A DNA stretch of 64,000 bases from Plumapathes pennacea (lineage: Eukaryota > Cnidaria > Anthozoa > Antipatharia > Myriopathidae): NCBI GenBank assembly GCA_964036295.1, contig OZ038464.1, forward strand, positions 22,208,008-22,272,007, given 5' to 3'. The notes beneath the pieces are model-generated. The model saw nothing but the letters and a program-made list of their open reading frames with translations, did not search any database and was not told the DNA's origin. Shown here in pieces: positions 1 through 10,600 of the stretch. Position 1 is the stretch's first letter. Each line of letters opens with the position of its first letter. A program made the translations under genes and the position numbers.

Positions 1-3000
1 GAAAGGATGCTCCAAGGACTGGGCAGCCGTGATGCGCTTTGATGGGTCCAGAGTTAGCATACAGTCCAACAGATCCAAAGCATCAGCTGGCAAACTGGAA
101 TAATCATAACAATGCAAAGGAGATAAGCCAACGAGAGTGACACACTGTACAAATGATACACATGTACAGGTCATTCAAAACATAATGTATTTCCCGCTGC
201 ATAATAAATAGTACTTACAACTGGAACTCCTCTCGCAACCTCCTCCTGAATTGCTTCTTGGGTTTCATAGTGTGGAAGTGAGGTAAATTGATGACTGTGG
301 GCCAAACGGCTGGAATTGGAGTGCCACACACACGGCTAAAGGATAGAATACACGCACAAAGGTCAACTCAGCGAATATATTCTCAAACCTTGGGATTACC
401 AAAGTTTTACCAATAAATGGATATTCCCTAAATCCGATAATCCATGAAACGAGCAAGTGATCATCTGGCCTCACCTGATGAGGTCCAGTTGGGCAATCTC
501 ATGATGTGCTTGAAATAGCGGCTTCTTTGTAAACAGCTCTCCAAGAATACAACTGCAAAGCAAATATTATGAATCACATTTATATTGGTCCAAATATCTA
601 CCAAAGGCTTACAATGATAAGATTCATTGGTTGCACAGTCAAATTACAAAATTAATAATATTGTTTAAAGAGAACTGGGATAATTCTTTATGTCTAAAAG
701 CAAAATCATCCTACTTTTAATTTATACTACACCAAAATAATGTCATTCATCTTGTCTGCAGATTTTTGATAACTTCTCAGAAAATTCAAGTGAGGGATCT
801 TGGAAATTGATTGTTGCATACATCTACAATAGTTATACACCACATACCCAACACTCCAGATATCAATGGCTGGGCCATAACGTTCCTCTCCCAGGAGCAA
901 CTCTGGAGGTCTATACCACAATGTGATGACTTTGTTGGTGTATGGCCTTCTGTTGAGTTAGCATAAAATTAGGGTCAGATCCTTCCAAACAAACTAAAAA
1001 GAATGTAAAATCTTGCAAAAAATCATCCAGGCAAATAGTGACAATTGCAATCAATGACCACAAAATTAAAATAATTGTGAACACACTAAATGACAATAAT
1101 GCAATTAACATTTTTTTGAGCATGAACAAAAGAACTAAATTCTTCGAATATTAACTCTTGTACCTTTCATCTGCCTCATAAAGCCTTGCCAAACCAAAGT
1201 CCCCAAGCTTGATTTCACCCCTACAAGTCAACAGAAGTACATGATTATATCACACCCAAAAATCATAATATCCATTGGCAGTTACAGTGTGTCGCTGACA
1301 GATGCCACACACAATTTGCTGAACTGAGTGTTGGTCTATTGACAGAAGGTCAATACTCTTTCTCAACAGCAATAAGGGCTAGCACTTAAAATGTCATCCA
1401 ACTCATTCTTTGCAGCATTCAAGCACATCTGTGACAATCTTTCACTGATTTGTAATCTTTGTGTATTGTACACAGAACAATACCAAGTCGACAGAAAGAT
1501 TCCAATAATATATTGTAGCAAGAAGCAGGAGTGATGACACACATACAGGGGTGTGGAAAGGACTAAAGACTGTGGGCCGAAAAAGGAAAGCAGTGAAATG
1601 TTATATTAGACTGAAGAAGCAGAAGACAGAAAGTGGTGCAGATTAATCTCTTCACTCCTGAGCTCATAATACGATTTCTCCCAACCATTCAAGAAGAAAA
1701 CATATGAGTAACAGTGAAAATTGATAGGCCAACTTTTATCTAAGCACAACTATCAAGTAGCAAATTCTCCATACTGTATGATAAATTATATCTCTCATGA
1801 AGCAAATGAAGGATAAAACTAAAGTTGATCACTCTCAGGAATGAAAGGGTCGGATTGGACAAAAGGGTGATATACTGTATTGTCATACAAAGATTAAGAT
1901 TACAGCCATAAAGGGAACATACTTGTTGTTGAGCAGAATGTTGGAGCCCTTGATATCTCTATGCAGGAAGTTCTTTCTATGGCAATAATTTAGGCCACGC
2001 AAAAGTTGCTTTGTGAAGGACTTGATGTGATCCTCAGTAAAATGCACCAATCCTGACTCTAGCACACCCATTAGGTCATGATCCATGTACTCAAATACAA
2101 GGTAAAAAGCACCTGGTGACAAGTAAAAACAGGCTTACAAGGTTTTCTGACATGGACATTTCTATTGTAAGTGTGAACTACATATGAACTTACCCAGAAA
2201 AGTATCTAATGTGCAGATCAATGTGAAAGTTCAACATCCCCCCCTCCCCCCTGGGCATTCGACCCTCTCCCTTGCACGGGGAGACAGGAATTTGATTCTA
2301 AAGTCTGACCATTGGTGGCTAGTTTGAACTGTTGTCTGGGAGGGGTGGGGAATTTGAACTGGAAGTATCTTGTTTTTCTGGTTTTGCAAAATATGCAAAT
2401 ATGTTGAACTTTCACATTGATTGACACATAAACCAGTATTGTGTAAGCATATACCTGGGTGATGTACTACTAACACAGTGCAGTACACAAATATCTTTTT
2501 GTCAACCCAAGAAATCAAAATGATATGCACTGACATACCTTTATCCTTACGAAAATCTTGGGCATTTGGCTTGTCTGTAACAATTTCCTTCAAATTGACA
2601 ATGTTACAGTGAGAAAGTTGCCTCAGAATCTTTATCTCTCTGACAGCAGTGATTGGAAATCCTTCCTTTTCATTATCAGTCCGCACTTTCTTCAAGGCCA
2701 CCAGTTCACCTTTTGAAAAAAAAAAAAAAAAACATGAATAGTTGCAATAATAGCAGCTTGGAAATCCCTCTCTTAAAGCATAAGAACATACGTGTATGCA
2801 TTTCACATTATTTTTGCTTCACAAAATCACCTTTGATTATTTCTTTTTCTCTCTTACAGCATACATTTTTATCTGTTACATTTTGTGAAAATCTACCCAT
2901 TTATATGATACACTGTACTGGGGTTTGAGTTTCAACACCACCAAAAATTTTGGCCAACAAAATAAATACCAGCTACAATAATGTACATGTGTAAGTCAAA

Positions 3001-4729
3001 CTGTGAAAATAAAGTTCACAAAACTGACAGTAGACAAGTGTGTGTACAAACCTGTGATCTTGTCCTTGGCCTTGTACACCTGACCATATGTGCCTTCACC
3101 AATCTGCTCCACAATCTGAAACATGTCCACACAACGTTCTCCCCACTCACTCTCCACTGGGGTGCTATCAGGAGTAGATAGAGGCGTTCCACTCCGACTA
3201 CTAGAACGTGAAACAGATGGTACATTCTTCAGTGGTGCCAACGGTGGTAACAGTGGTTTCAGGGTTTTGGGAGAACCCGAAGCTTTCGTCCCTGGACTGT
3301 TTGGGGTATAAACAGGTGGTGATTCATTAGGTGAGCCTGGCAGTACTGGTGGCAGTGGTAAAGGTGGTAAAGTTGGAGCTGGAGGTGGTGGTGGCTTCTC
3401 CTCATCTGGAGGGAGGGGTGGTGGCTCATCATTGGGTAGAGGAGGCGGAGGAGGACCAGTTGAAGGTAGCGGAGGCATAGAGGTTGCACACTGTCTGGTG
3501 ACCTTCATGTTGCCTTCAGCATTGTTTATAGCCTTTCCAATGTGAGATTTTGAATTCTTTCCTACTGCTACTTCCACAGTGCCTACATCAGTCCTGTCAT
3601 TTGCCGTAACTTTATCTGCCTGTTTGACAGGTGGTTGCCGTACAACCACAGTGTCCTTATGAAAATCCTTCTTTGGCTTCTCATCACCCGAAGTCTTTAC
3701 TGAGTTTCTACTATGAGGTTCTTTTCCATCAAACTTGTCCCTTGAATTTTTGCTAATGGATTTTGTGTCCAGAGCCTTCAGAGTTTCATATCTTCTCTGG
3801 AAGTTGTCTTTTGAGTTAGAGGTACGTTGTGGAAAACTTTTCTTGCTTGAAGACCTGTAAGGGGATGGACTTCGCCGAGATGATTTCTTTGGTGACCAAC
3901 TCCTCTTTCTTCCTTTGTATGAAGGTGAAGGGCTTCGATATCTTGAATTCCTGTATGGAGAAGGGCTCCTGTTTTTCGAGCCTCTGTAGGAATGAGGTGA
4001 CTTTCGAGGTGATCGTGAACGTCTCTGTGGAGAATAACGAGGAGATGGTGACCGCTTACGATTGAATGTGTACCCACTGGGTGATCTGTATGGGGATCTG
4101 CGAGGTGAGCGGCCGTATGATAGCCTGGGTGACTGGGATCTTGATCTGTGCCTGTAGGGAGACCTAGACCAAGTTCTCATCTCGTTTGTCCTGAAATCTC
4201 GGGGGTGCATTGGAGACCTGTAGGGGCTCACACTCGGCGAGTTCTTCTGTCGGTAAGCTCGTGGAAGAGGTGGAGGTGTAGAGCTCCTGTCCCGTGACAC
4301 GTGCGGCGAGAGCCGTCGGAAAACAGTTGCAGCCTGCGGAGGAGATGGCGTGCTTCCCTTCCACCTTGATCGTGATACGGGAGATAGCGACGTCTGCTTT
4401 CGATTTGCATTTGAGCTGGGCGACGTTGTACGTTTTTTGCGCTTTTTCTTTGAATCCTGTAGCGAGTTGTCCTTTTTGGACTTCCTTTTCTTTTCGCTTG
4501 ACTTCTGTTTTTTCACCGCAACTGGCGAGGGGCTCCGAGAGATTGGACTAAACTTTCGCGGAGGTTCTGGGTGTTCTTCCGAAGCTGACGAAATATCTTC
4601 ATATTGCTTAACGGGACTCTGAGGTTTCGCTTGTCTCTTATGCTTCTTTTGCTTATGAGAAGACTTTTTGCTCTTGCTATGGTTCCGAGAACTAGCGCTC
4701 GAGCTTTTCTCCCGGTGGGGACTAGGCAT
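1..4729 (-). CDS. CDK12: CDK12/CDK13-type cyclin-dependent kinase, 3' end beyond the window
   Basis: This is a transcriptional kinase that with cyclin K phosphorylates the RNA polymerase II C-terminal domain in the nucleus (family knowledge). Coding exons on the minus strand are 4729-3052, 2709-2539, 2112-1923, 1220-1164, 949-848, 552-475, 335-219 and 94 to before 1, giving 829 codons in phase. Residues 1-330 are rich in Arg-Ser and Lys, as in splicing-speckle proteins. A proline-rich stretch around residues 420-490 precedes the kinase domain, which starts near residue 535. Visible motifs are [12 protein letters not shown] (P-loop), VALKKV, a PITAVRE cyclin helix, HRDIKGSN and DFGLAR. The family-typical [18 protein letters not shown] follows. 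The domain is cut at SLEHPF by the left edge. Invertebrates usually have one gene ancestral to CDK12 and CDK13, so the symbol is approximate. Its start faces YAE1. Confidence 0.95.
1645..1850. repeat. Diverged MITE-like repeat in CDK12 intron
   Basis: The stretch begins near TTCACTCCTGAG and ends near CTCAGGAATGAAAGGG. It resembles the 17-bp-TIR MITE at 8046-8257 in its ends and in internal phrases such as AAGTTGATCACTCT. The match is loose, so this is an old or partial copy. Confidence 0.4.
2218..2420. mobile_element. MITE with 20-bp perfect terminal inverted repeats in CDK12 intron 2
   Basis: The left end TCAATGTGAAAGTTCAACAT (2218-2237) is an exact inverse of the right end at 2401-2420. 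The 203-bp element has no coding potential and contains a C-rich and a G-rich tract. It sits between the kinase exons at 2112 and 2539. No clear target duplication was found, so the superfamily is not assigned. Confidence 0.75.
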
Positions 4730-4979
4730 CTTTCGAAAATAAACACGCCAAAAATGCCATTACATTGTTCGTTTGCGTTGGAAATACATCCTTTAAACGG
4801 TAGAGCACTGACTAAGAATGAAAAAAAATCATAAGATGCGCATTGGCAAAGGCAAGGAAACGAGATGGAACTGGATTTCTAAAATCCTATTACTTATGAC
4901 ACACCGACGCCATTTTGAATTTGAATCGAGCATCGTTGACATCGCATCTGCGCATGCGCAAATACTTATTCAGTTAAGA
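4730..4979. promoter_or_regulatory. Divergent CDK12/YAE1 promoter with NRF1-type palindrome
   Basis: Only 250 bp separate the two start codons, so the genes almost certainly share a bidirectional promoter. The palindrome TGCGCATGCGCA at 4949-4960 matches the consensus binding site of NRF1 (GCGCATGCGC), a factor common at TATA-less housekeeping promoters. No TATA box is evident. The role of NRF1 here is inferred from the motif alone. Confidence 0.65.
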
Positions 4980-6728
4980 ATGGCGGACGATGTGGAAGAT
5001 TATGACACACAGATTGACTACAAAAAACTCACAGAGACTCACGAGACCGTAAGCTTTGTTTAGGTATTTGCCAGTCTTAAGATGCAGACGATGTGCAGCT
5101 TTGATTTTGTTTGGTGTAACTGCACGGCTACACACGGTTTAAGTTGCATTTTTTCGTCACTCACCCCCTCCCCCACCGGCCACGCAAAGGGTTTCATAAG
5201 TAAACTTTCCGATTTCTAAGACGAGAGTTGCCCTAGGGAGGGATGAGGAAAGGAAAGTAGATGCTGATAGGTTTTAGTTCTGCAAACCTGTCAAGTCCAG
5301 TGACTCGATCATCTCCCGCCAAATCAAGCCATCTCCCGCCAGAGCTACAATCATTTCAAGTTCCCCCCCCCCATTCAATGTTGGGTAGTTGAGCATAGTT
5401 CGGTTTATAGCTGCACCACGGGCCAACATTTATTGAATGGAGGGGAGGGGGAGGGACTTGAAGACAAGAAATATAAGACCCCCATAGGTTGTACGGATTT
5501 ACATTGTGCTCCGGATGTGCGTAAGGGGAGCGTCCCAACGACTTTTGACCATGATTGTAGTTAGAACTTTTTCATTCAATAAAACACATGGCATAAAAAG
5601 TAGAATAATTTGACTCAATTTTTTGGCAAAGTCGGCTTCAGATGAAAATTTTAGCTTACCAAACTGCCCCTTGACCAGTCGGCCTAAAAGTGTTTTGAGT
5701 GTTCTAAGGGTCAGAATACTGAATGGGGGAAGGGGCTGTAGCCACACTAAATAGGTTGCTGGGGTTGTCAGCCTGGTTTGTGTAGGATTAGGGGAGACAT
5801 GACAATCTAGTAAAACTGTTGTTTTCAGGCAGGCTACCGGGAGGGTCTGGAGGCTGGAGAAGAGATTACACTGCAAGCAGGGTTTGACGAGGGCTTCGCA
5901 TGGGGAACATCATATGGCATAGAGTGGGCAAAATTAAGAGGGATATTAAGGTATTAGAATATAATGTACTTGCACAAGTACAGTAAATATGTGAGCAGCA
6001 ACAAAATAAACATACATGATTGTATTCCTGTACCTTCTGTATCAAAAAAATAGTGGAAACCTGTTACGTTGTTTTTAATTTCCTCTTTTTAGTGGGGCCA
6101 CTGCTAGCCAGTGCAGTTATGTATTGTTTTTTTTTTGTGTGTGTAAATCCTATATTACATAATTTTATATTTTGCTGTCCACCCATTGCTGAGTTGTTTT
6201 ACTTTTCTCTTTTATCACTGCAGCGCTTTGCTTTCATACGTATCATCTAAAGATGGCCAAAATAAAGATGATGTCGTTAGTCAGTTGACAGAACTGCTGA
6301 AAGAAGCACAGAAGTTGGAGGAAACAATGAATATGGACGACCTTATATTATCACCTGAACACACCCCGTCAAAAATGATCAAACAAAGAAACAGCAACCA
6401 AGACTTAAATAGGAGTGCAGAACAAGAATGCTGTGAAGAATCTTGCAATAGATCCTGTAGACAAGAGACAGAAGAAGACAAGAGCAAAGCTACAAAGCTG
6501 GGATGTGGAACATGTTGCAAAGAAAATCCAGATAATTCTTGTTTATCTGCCACAGAAGACAAAACTTATATTAGTCAGGTAGAAAATACAAAGACAGTTC
6601 TGCCAAGTAGTGCAGAGATGCAAAACCTTTTACTGCAATGCAAGAGTATTGTAAGTCAACTTGGTCTTAATCCAGAAACAATCCTGTCTCCTGTTAAAAA
6701 TCTGCTCAGTCAGCAGGTTTCTCTTTGA
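4980..6728 (+). CDS. YAE1: YAE1 Fe-S maturation adaptor
   Basis: Yae1 works with Lto1 as an adaptor that brings the cytosolic iron-sulfur assembly machinery to the ABC protein Rli1/ABCE1 (family knowledge). Three coding exons, 4980-5048, 5829-5950 and 6224-6728, join in phase to give 231 residues, close to human YAE1 (226). Exon 2 carries the deca-GX3 signature, GYREGLEAGEEITLQAGFDE followed by GFAWG, and then LRGILSALLSYV, as in vertebrate YAE1. The C-terminal half is weakly conserved and contains several Cys pairs. The gene ends in a conserved-looking QLGLNPE segment. It is divergent from CDK12 and convergent with LANCL. Confidence 0.92.
5357..5462. repeat. Imperfect foldback repeat in YAE1 intron 1
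   Basis: The left arm contains CAAGTT, a C run and CATTCAATGTTGG. It is mirrored on the right by CCAACATTTATTGAATGG, a G-rich run and ACTTG. The arms flank about 40 bp. It looks like a small non-autonomous foldback element, and the rest of the intron holds nothing recognisable. Confidence 0.5.
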
Positions 6729-7624
6729 TCAAAATAGATATTCTCCAGTAGTGGTCAACTTAAATTAAGTGCCAGTCATGATCAACAATAGACAAACTCC
6801 TGCAAGTGTAAAACGATTTCTTTGCAAATACAGGGTTAATCGGTTTGACCTAAAAATCACTGTGCATGGTTGACACGCTCAGTTCTGTGCAATTAATTAT
6901 TATTAGGAATTTTGCATTTCATGAAAGTTTGCAGGTGAAAGGGTCTGATATCCATGTTTCCATGGCAACACTGGGCTTTCAAAAAGTCACGAGTCCAACT
7001 AATATTGGCATGTATACATGTATTTTGAGCCTCTAACATGGAGCAACTACAGAATGTACCCTGCACGTTCAAATCGTCAGGTCACTGAATCACTGAGTCA
7101 GGTCACTGTATCCTGGATGTCCGACTTTTTTTGTCTCCTTCAATCTCTCAACTTGAGTTTTTCTAATCTTACCATTTCAGGCTGACAAGCCTGCAAGGAC
7201 TCAATATAAAGGCATGCTACCTAATAATACTTCACACATGCATGACATCTAACCAGCTCTAAAGATAAAACAATGCATCTCTCAGATATCTATATGTTAC
7301 TTGAAGCTTCCTATTATACCACGTACAGCCATTGCAGGGATAATTTACAACCTGTGAATGAATAGTGACAGCACACAGACATGGCCATATGCAGCTTAGT
7401 TCAAAGAGTTCGAAAGCTCAGCTCTCTATTGTCAATGCAGGTTTAAGTCTTCTTCAGAGTTCAAATGCTGGAAACCCATGGATCTTCATCCAGGTTATGT
7501 TGAACTACAACTCCAAGGTTGGAAAACTATGGTACAGTAGGTTTCATTTCAGAGTTCAAAGCCTGTAAACCAGTGGTTCTGTTTTAGATTTCACAGTGAA
7601 TCTTGGTCCAGACTCTACAGTATT
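6729..7624. other. Convergent intergenic spacer between YAE1 and LANCL
   Basis: No gene is seen here. The part nearest LANCL (7448-7624) contains two further degenerate copies of the last bases of the LANCL terminal exon (TTCAGAGTTCAAATGCTGG on the plus strand, near 7450 and 7550). These suggest local tandem duplication of the gene's 3' end. Confidence 0.5.
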
Positions 7625-10600
7625 TCAGAGTTCAAATGCTGGAAACCTAGCTGATCCTGGTTGCAGGAGATCAACCAAGAAGTACACAGTGCCTGCCATA
7701 CCTTGAGAAGAAATTGATGATCAGTGGTGTGAAGAGACCTGGCAGAAAAAGGGGCTGGGAATGAAGGGACACAGTTGGCTTCCATTGATAACAGCCTTAA
7801 GAGCTGACAGAGCTACTTTACCTTTGATGCACATCCATGCTGTCAGATTTTAAGTTATTTGTTTTCTTCCAGGTACCAGTACATAAATTATGTTGACATT
7901 TATACAATGCAAGCTTGGCACCTTGAATAAACAAAAAAAACCTGGTACCTTCAAACAGTGAGAATGGGCGATCAGGAGTCCTGCAGCCGTGTCTCCCATA
8001 ATCAAAGCACCACTCTGCAAACTGTAAAACAAAAAGCAACTACCATAACCCTTTCACTCCCAAGAGTGATCAACTTCAATTTTCTCCTTCAGTTTCTCAC
8101 CAGAAATATATCATATAGTAAGGAGAACTTTGCTTTTGATACCTTGCTCAGATGATAGCTGATTAAACTATAAATTCTCACTGCATCACTCATACATTTT
8201 CCTCTTAAAAGGCTGGGAGAATTTGCATGTTGAACTTGCATGGGAGTGAAAGGGTTAAAGTTCCAAAAACTAACAAGGCCCAATGAATTCCAAAAGTAGC
8301 AACTTTACTTACATTTCTTACTCTAAGGAGGATATCCTGGCATACCGGCAAATCCTCATGCACTCACCTTAATAGCTCGATGCAAGTACATGGGGTTGTT
8401 TGTTTGTTTGTACAAACACAGAAAGGCATAGGCATTACCAGACACACCATGACATATGCCATAACCCTTCCTCAAGATTCCTCTCTGCCATATCACCTCA
8501 CCACACTTTAAAGCTGCACTCAGATACTTTTCCTTTCCAAACACCTGAACATAAGAGAAACTGATCAATAGAGTACCTACCTCAATAAGATGCCAACCTC
8601 AACACATCTTGAGGTGTGAGATTCAGGCGGCATGTCTAATTTATTCACAGAACTGACAAAACAGTAGTCCTAACCCTAATCATAACCCTACCCCAAGTTA
8701 TGGTTAGGATTGGGGTTACGTTGGTTCCATCGGTTGTGCAAGTTAGACATGCTGAGATTCAGGTCAGGTTTGGACCTCACTCAGTTGAGAAGCAGAGCTC
8801 TTTGGAGGTGTGGTGGGGTGAGATTGGTATTAAGCTGAAGCCTACTCTTGCAAAAACACTGTCAAAAGTATTTATTTTCGAGCTCTAATTATGTCACTGT
8901 TAAATATCAACATGAGCTCACAGGAGATCGACATCAGTTAGTGGGAAATGAGGCATGGATGCAGGAGATGTTACTTTATGTCTCACCTGGTATGCCTTCA
9001 CCATCAGGTGGACTGCCCCTGGGGCTCCATGGCACCAGTGAATCAACTTGTCTGTACCATTCTCAAGTGATGATGGCATGTTACCTGATGAAAACTGTTG
9101 TGACAGGAGATACTCTACACATCCTTCTATGGACCCCAAGTTGGCCTGGACTGATGGTGCTGAAGATGCCTAGAGCAGAAGAAATCATTAACAAAGTCAG
9201 CAACAAACCATTCAAAAGCAAATTTCTCAGCAGGGCCATCAAGCCCACAAGCAACTGGTTACATATGCTGCAACTAGAATTCTTAGAAGTACTGTACTCC
9301 TGAAAAAAAAAAAAAAAATGTAAAAGTGGTGCCTGCATGCACCTCAATGGAAATGCCAAAGTGTGACTTAAAATTACCACTGTCCCTCTTCTGGCAGTGA
9401 TTCTTCATAATTATCTTTGGTAATTGTGAACAAGTTGAACTGTCGGTAAGTGGTCGGTATACGATTTACCGACCACATACCGACCACGCGATCGACTTTA
9501 CCGACCACATACCGACCACGCAAAAACTTTTACCGACCACTTACCGACCACACTTTTTGCTACGTATTTTTTTTCCGTTCTCTTTTATTTTTTAACAATT
9601 GAAAGCAAGAAAGACCGTTTGATTTATTCGCGATGTGATTTGCACGTGTGCTGTAATCGATGTGCGTGAGCGAAATCAGTCTGGTTGTCGAAGTGAAGTT
9701 GTCATTGAATTTTATTGAACTTGGTGGCTCCTAAAGGAGCCGTTGTTTTCGAGGCGAATCTCTCTCAAAGAAGTTTTTGAAAAGAAAATTGAAAATTACT
9801 CGTCCAAGCTCGTGACTGACTGGACGCGCGTACGTATGGACGTGAGCCAAAAATTTACTCGTATTTATACATTCACAATAAACTTGGCGGATCGAAATGC
9901 ACTTACTTTTATTGGTCTAAAGAATCTTGTTTGTTCTATTCATGGATAAAAATACACCGAAATACACCAGCGTTTAGAAAAGCTTTTAAAAGGATTCATT
10001 GTTTACGCGATTTGACACCTCAACACGTCAACGCCTGAACGCCTCCTTTGGCTCATTAGCACTATAAACGTCTATTGAAACAGATTATTTGTGCTTGTGC
10101 TTCTTTGTGCTCTCTTTCAAGATTTAATAATTCTAGTGTTTGCAAATGTGTTTGTGTTTTGTGTTTCGCCCAGAGGATTCTTATCCCTTCCGATCAGCGT
10201 CGCGCGAATTTTATATTCTTAGCTCATGTTTCTAGTCGAATCTCTTTCAAGATTTAATAATTCTAGTGTTTGCAAATGTGTTTATGTTTTGTGTTTCGAA
10301 TTTTATTTATTTCACGAATTTTGTATTTTTGGAAATATAGTGTGGTTTGGTAATTGTGAACAAGTTGAACTGTCGGTAAGTGGTCGGTATACGATTTACC
10401 GACCACATACCGACCACGCGATTGACTTTACCGACCACATACCGACCACTCAAAAACTTTTACCGACCACTTACCGACCACACTTTTTGCTACGTATTTT
10501 TTTCCGTTCTCTTTTCTTTTTTAAGAATTGAAAGCAAGAAAGACCGTTTGATTTATTCGCGATGTGATTTGCACGTGTGCTGTAATCGATGTGCGTGAGC

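Noticed and set aside
8675-8715. Interstitial telomere repeat
   Set aside because: The CCTAACCCTAATC phrases are irregular, short and part of an inverted repeat.
8848-9303. 151-residue plus-strand frame
   Set aside because: It lies opposite LANCL exon 6, whose conserved HWCHGAPG motif and splice sites explain the sequence.
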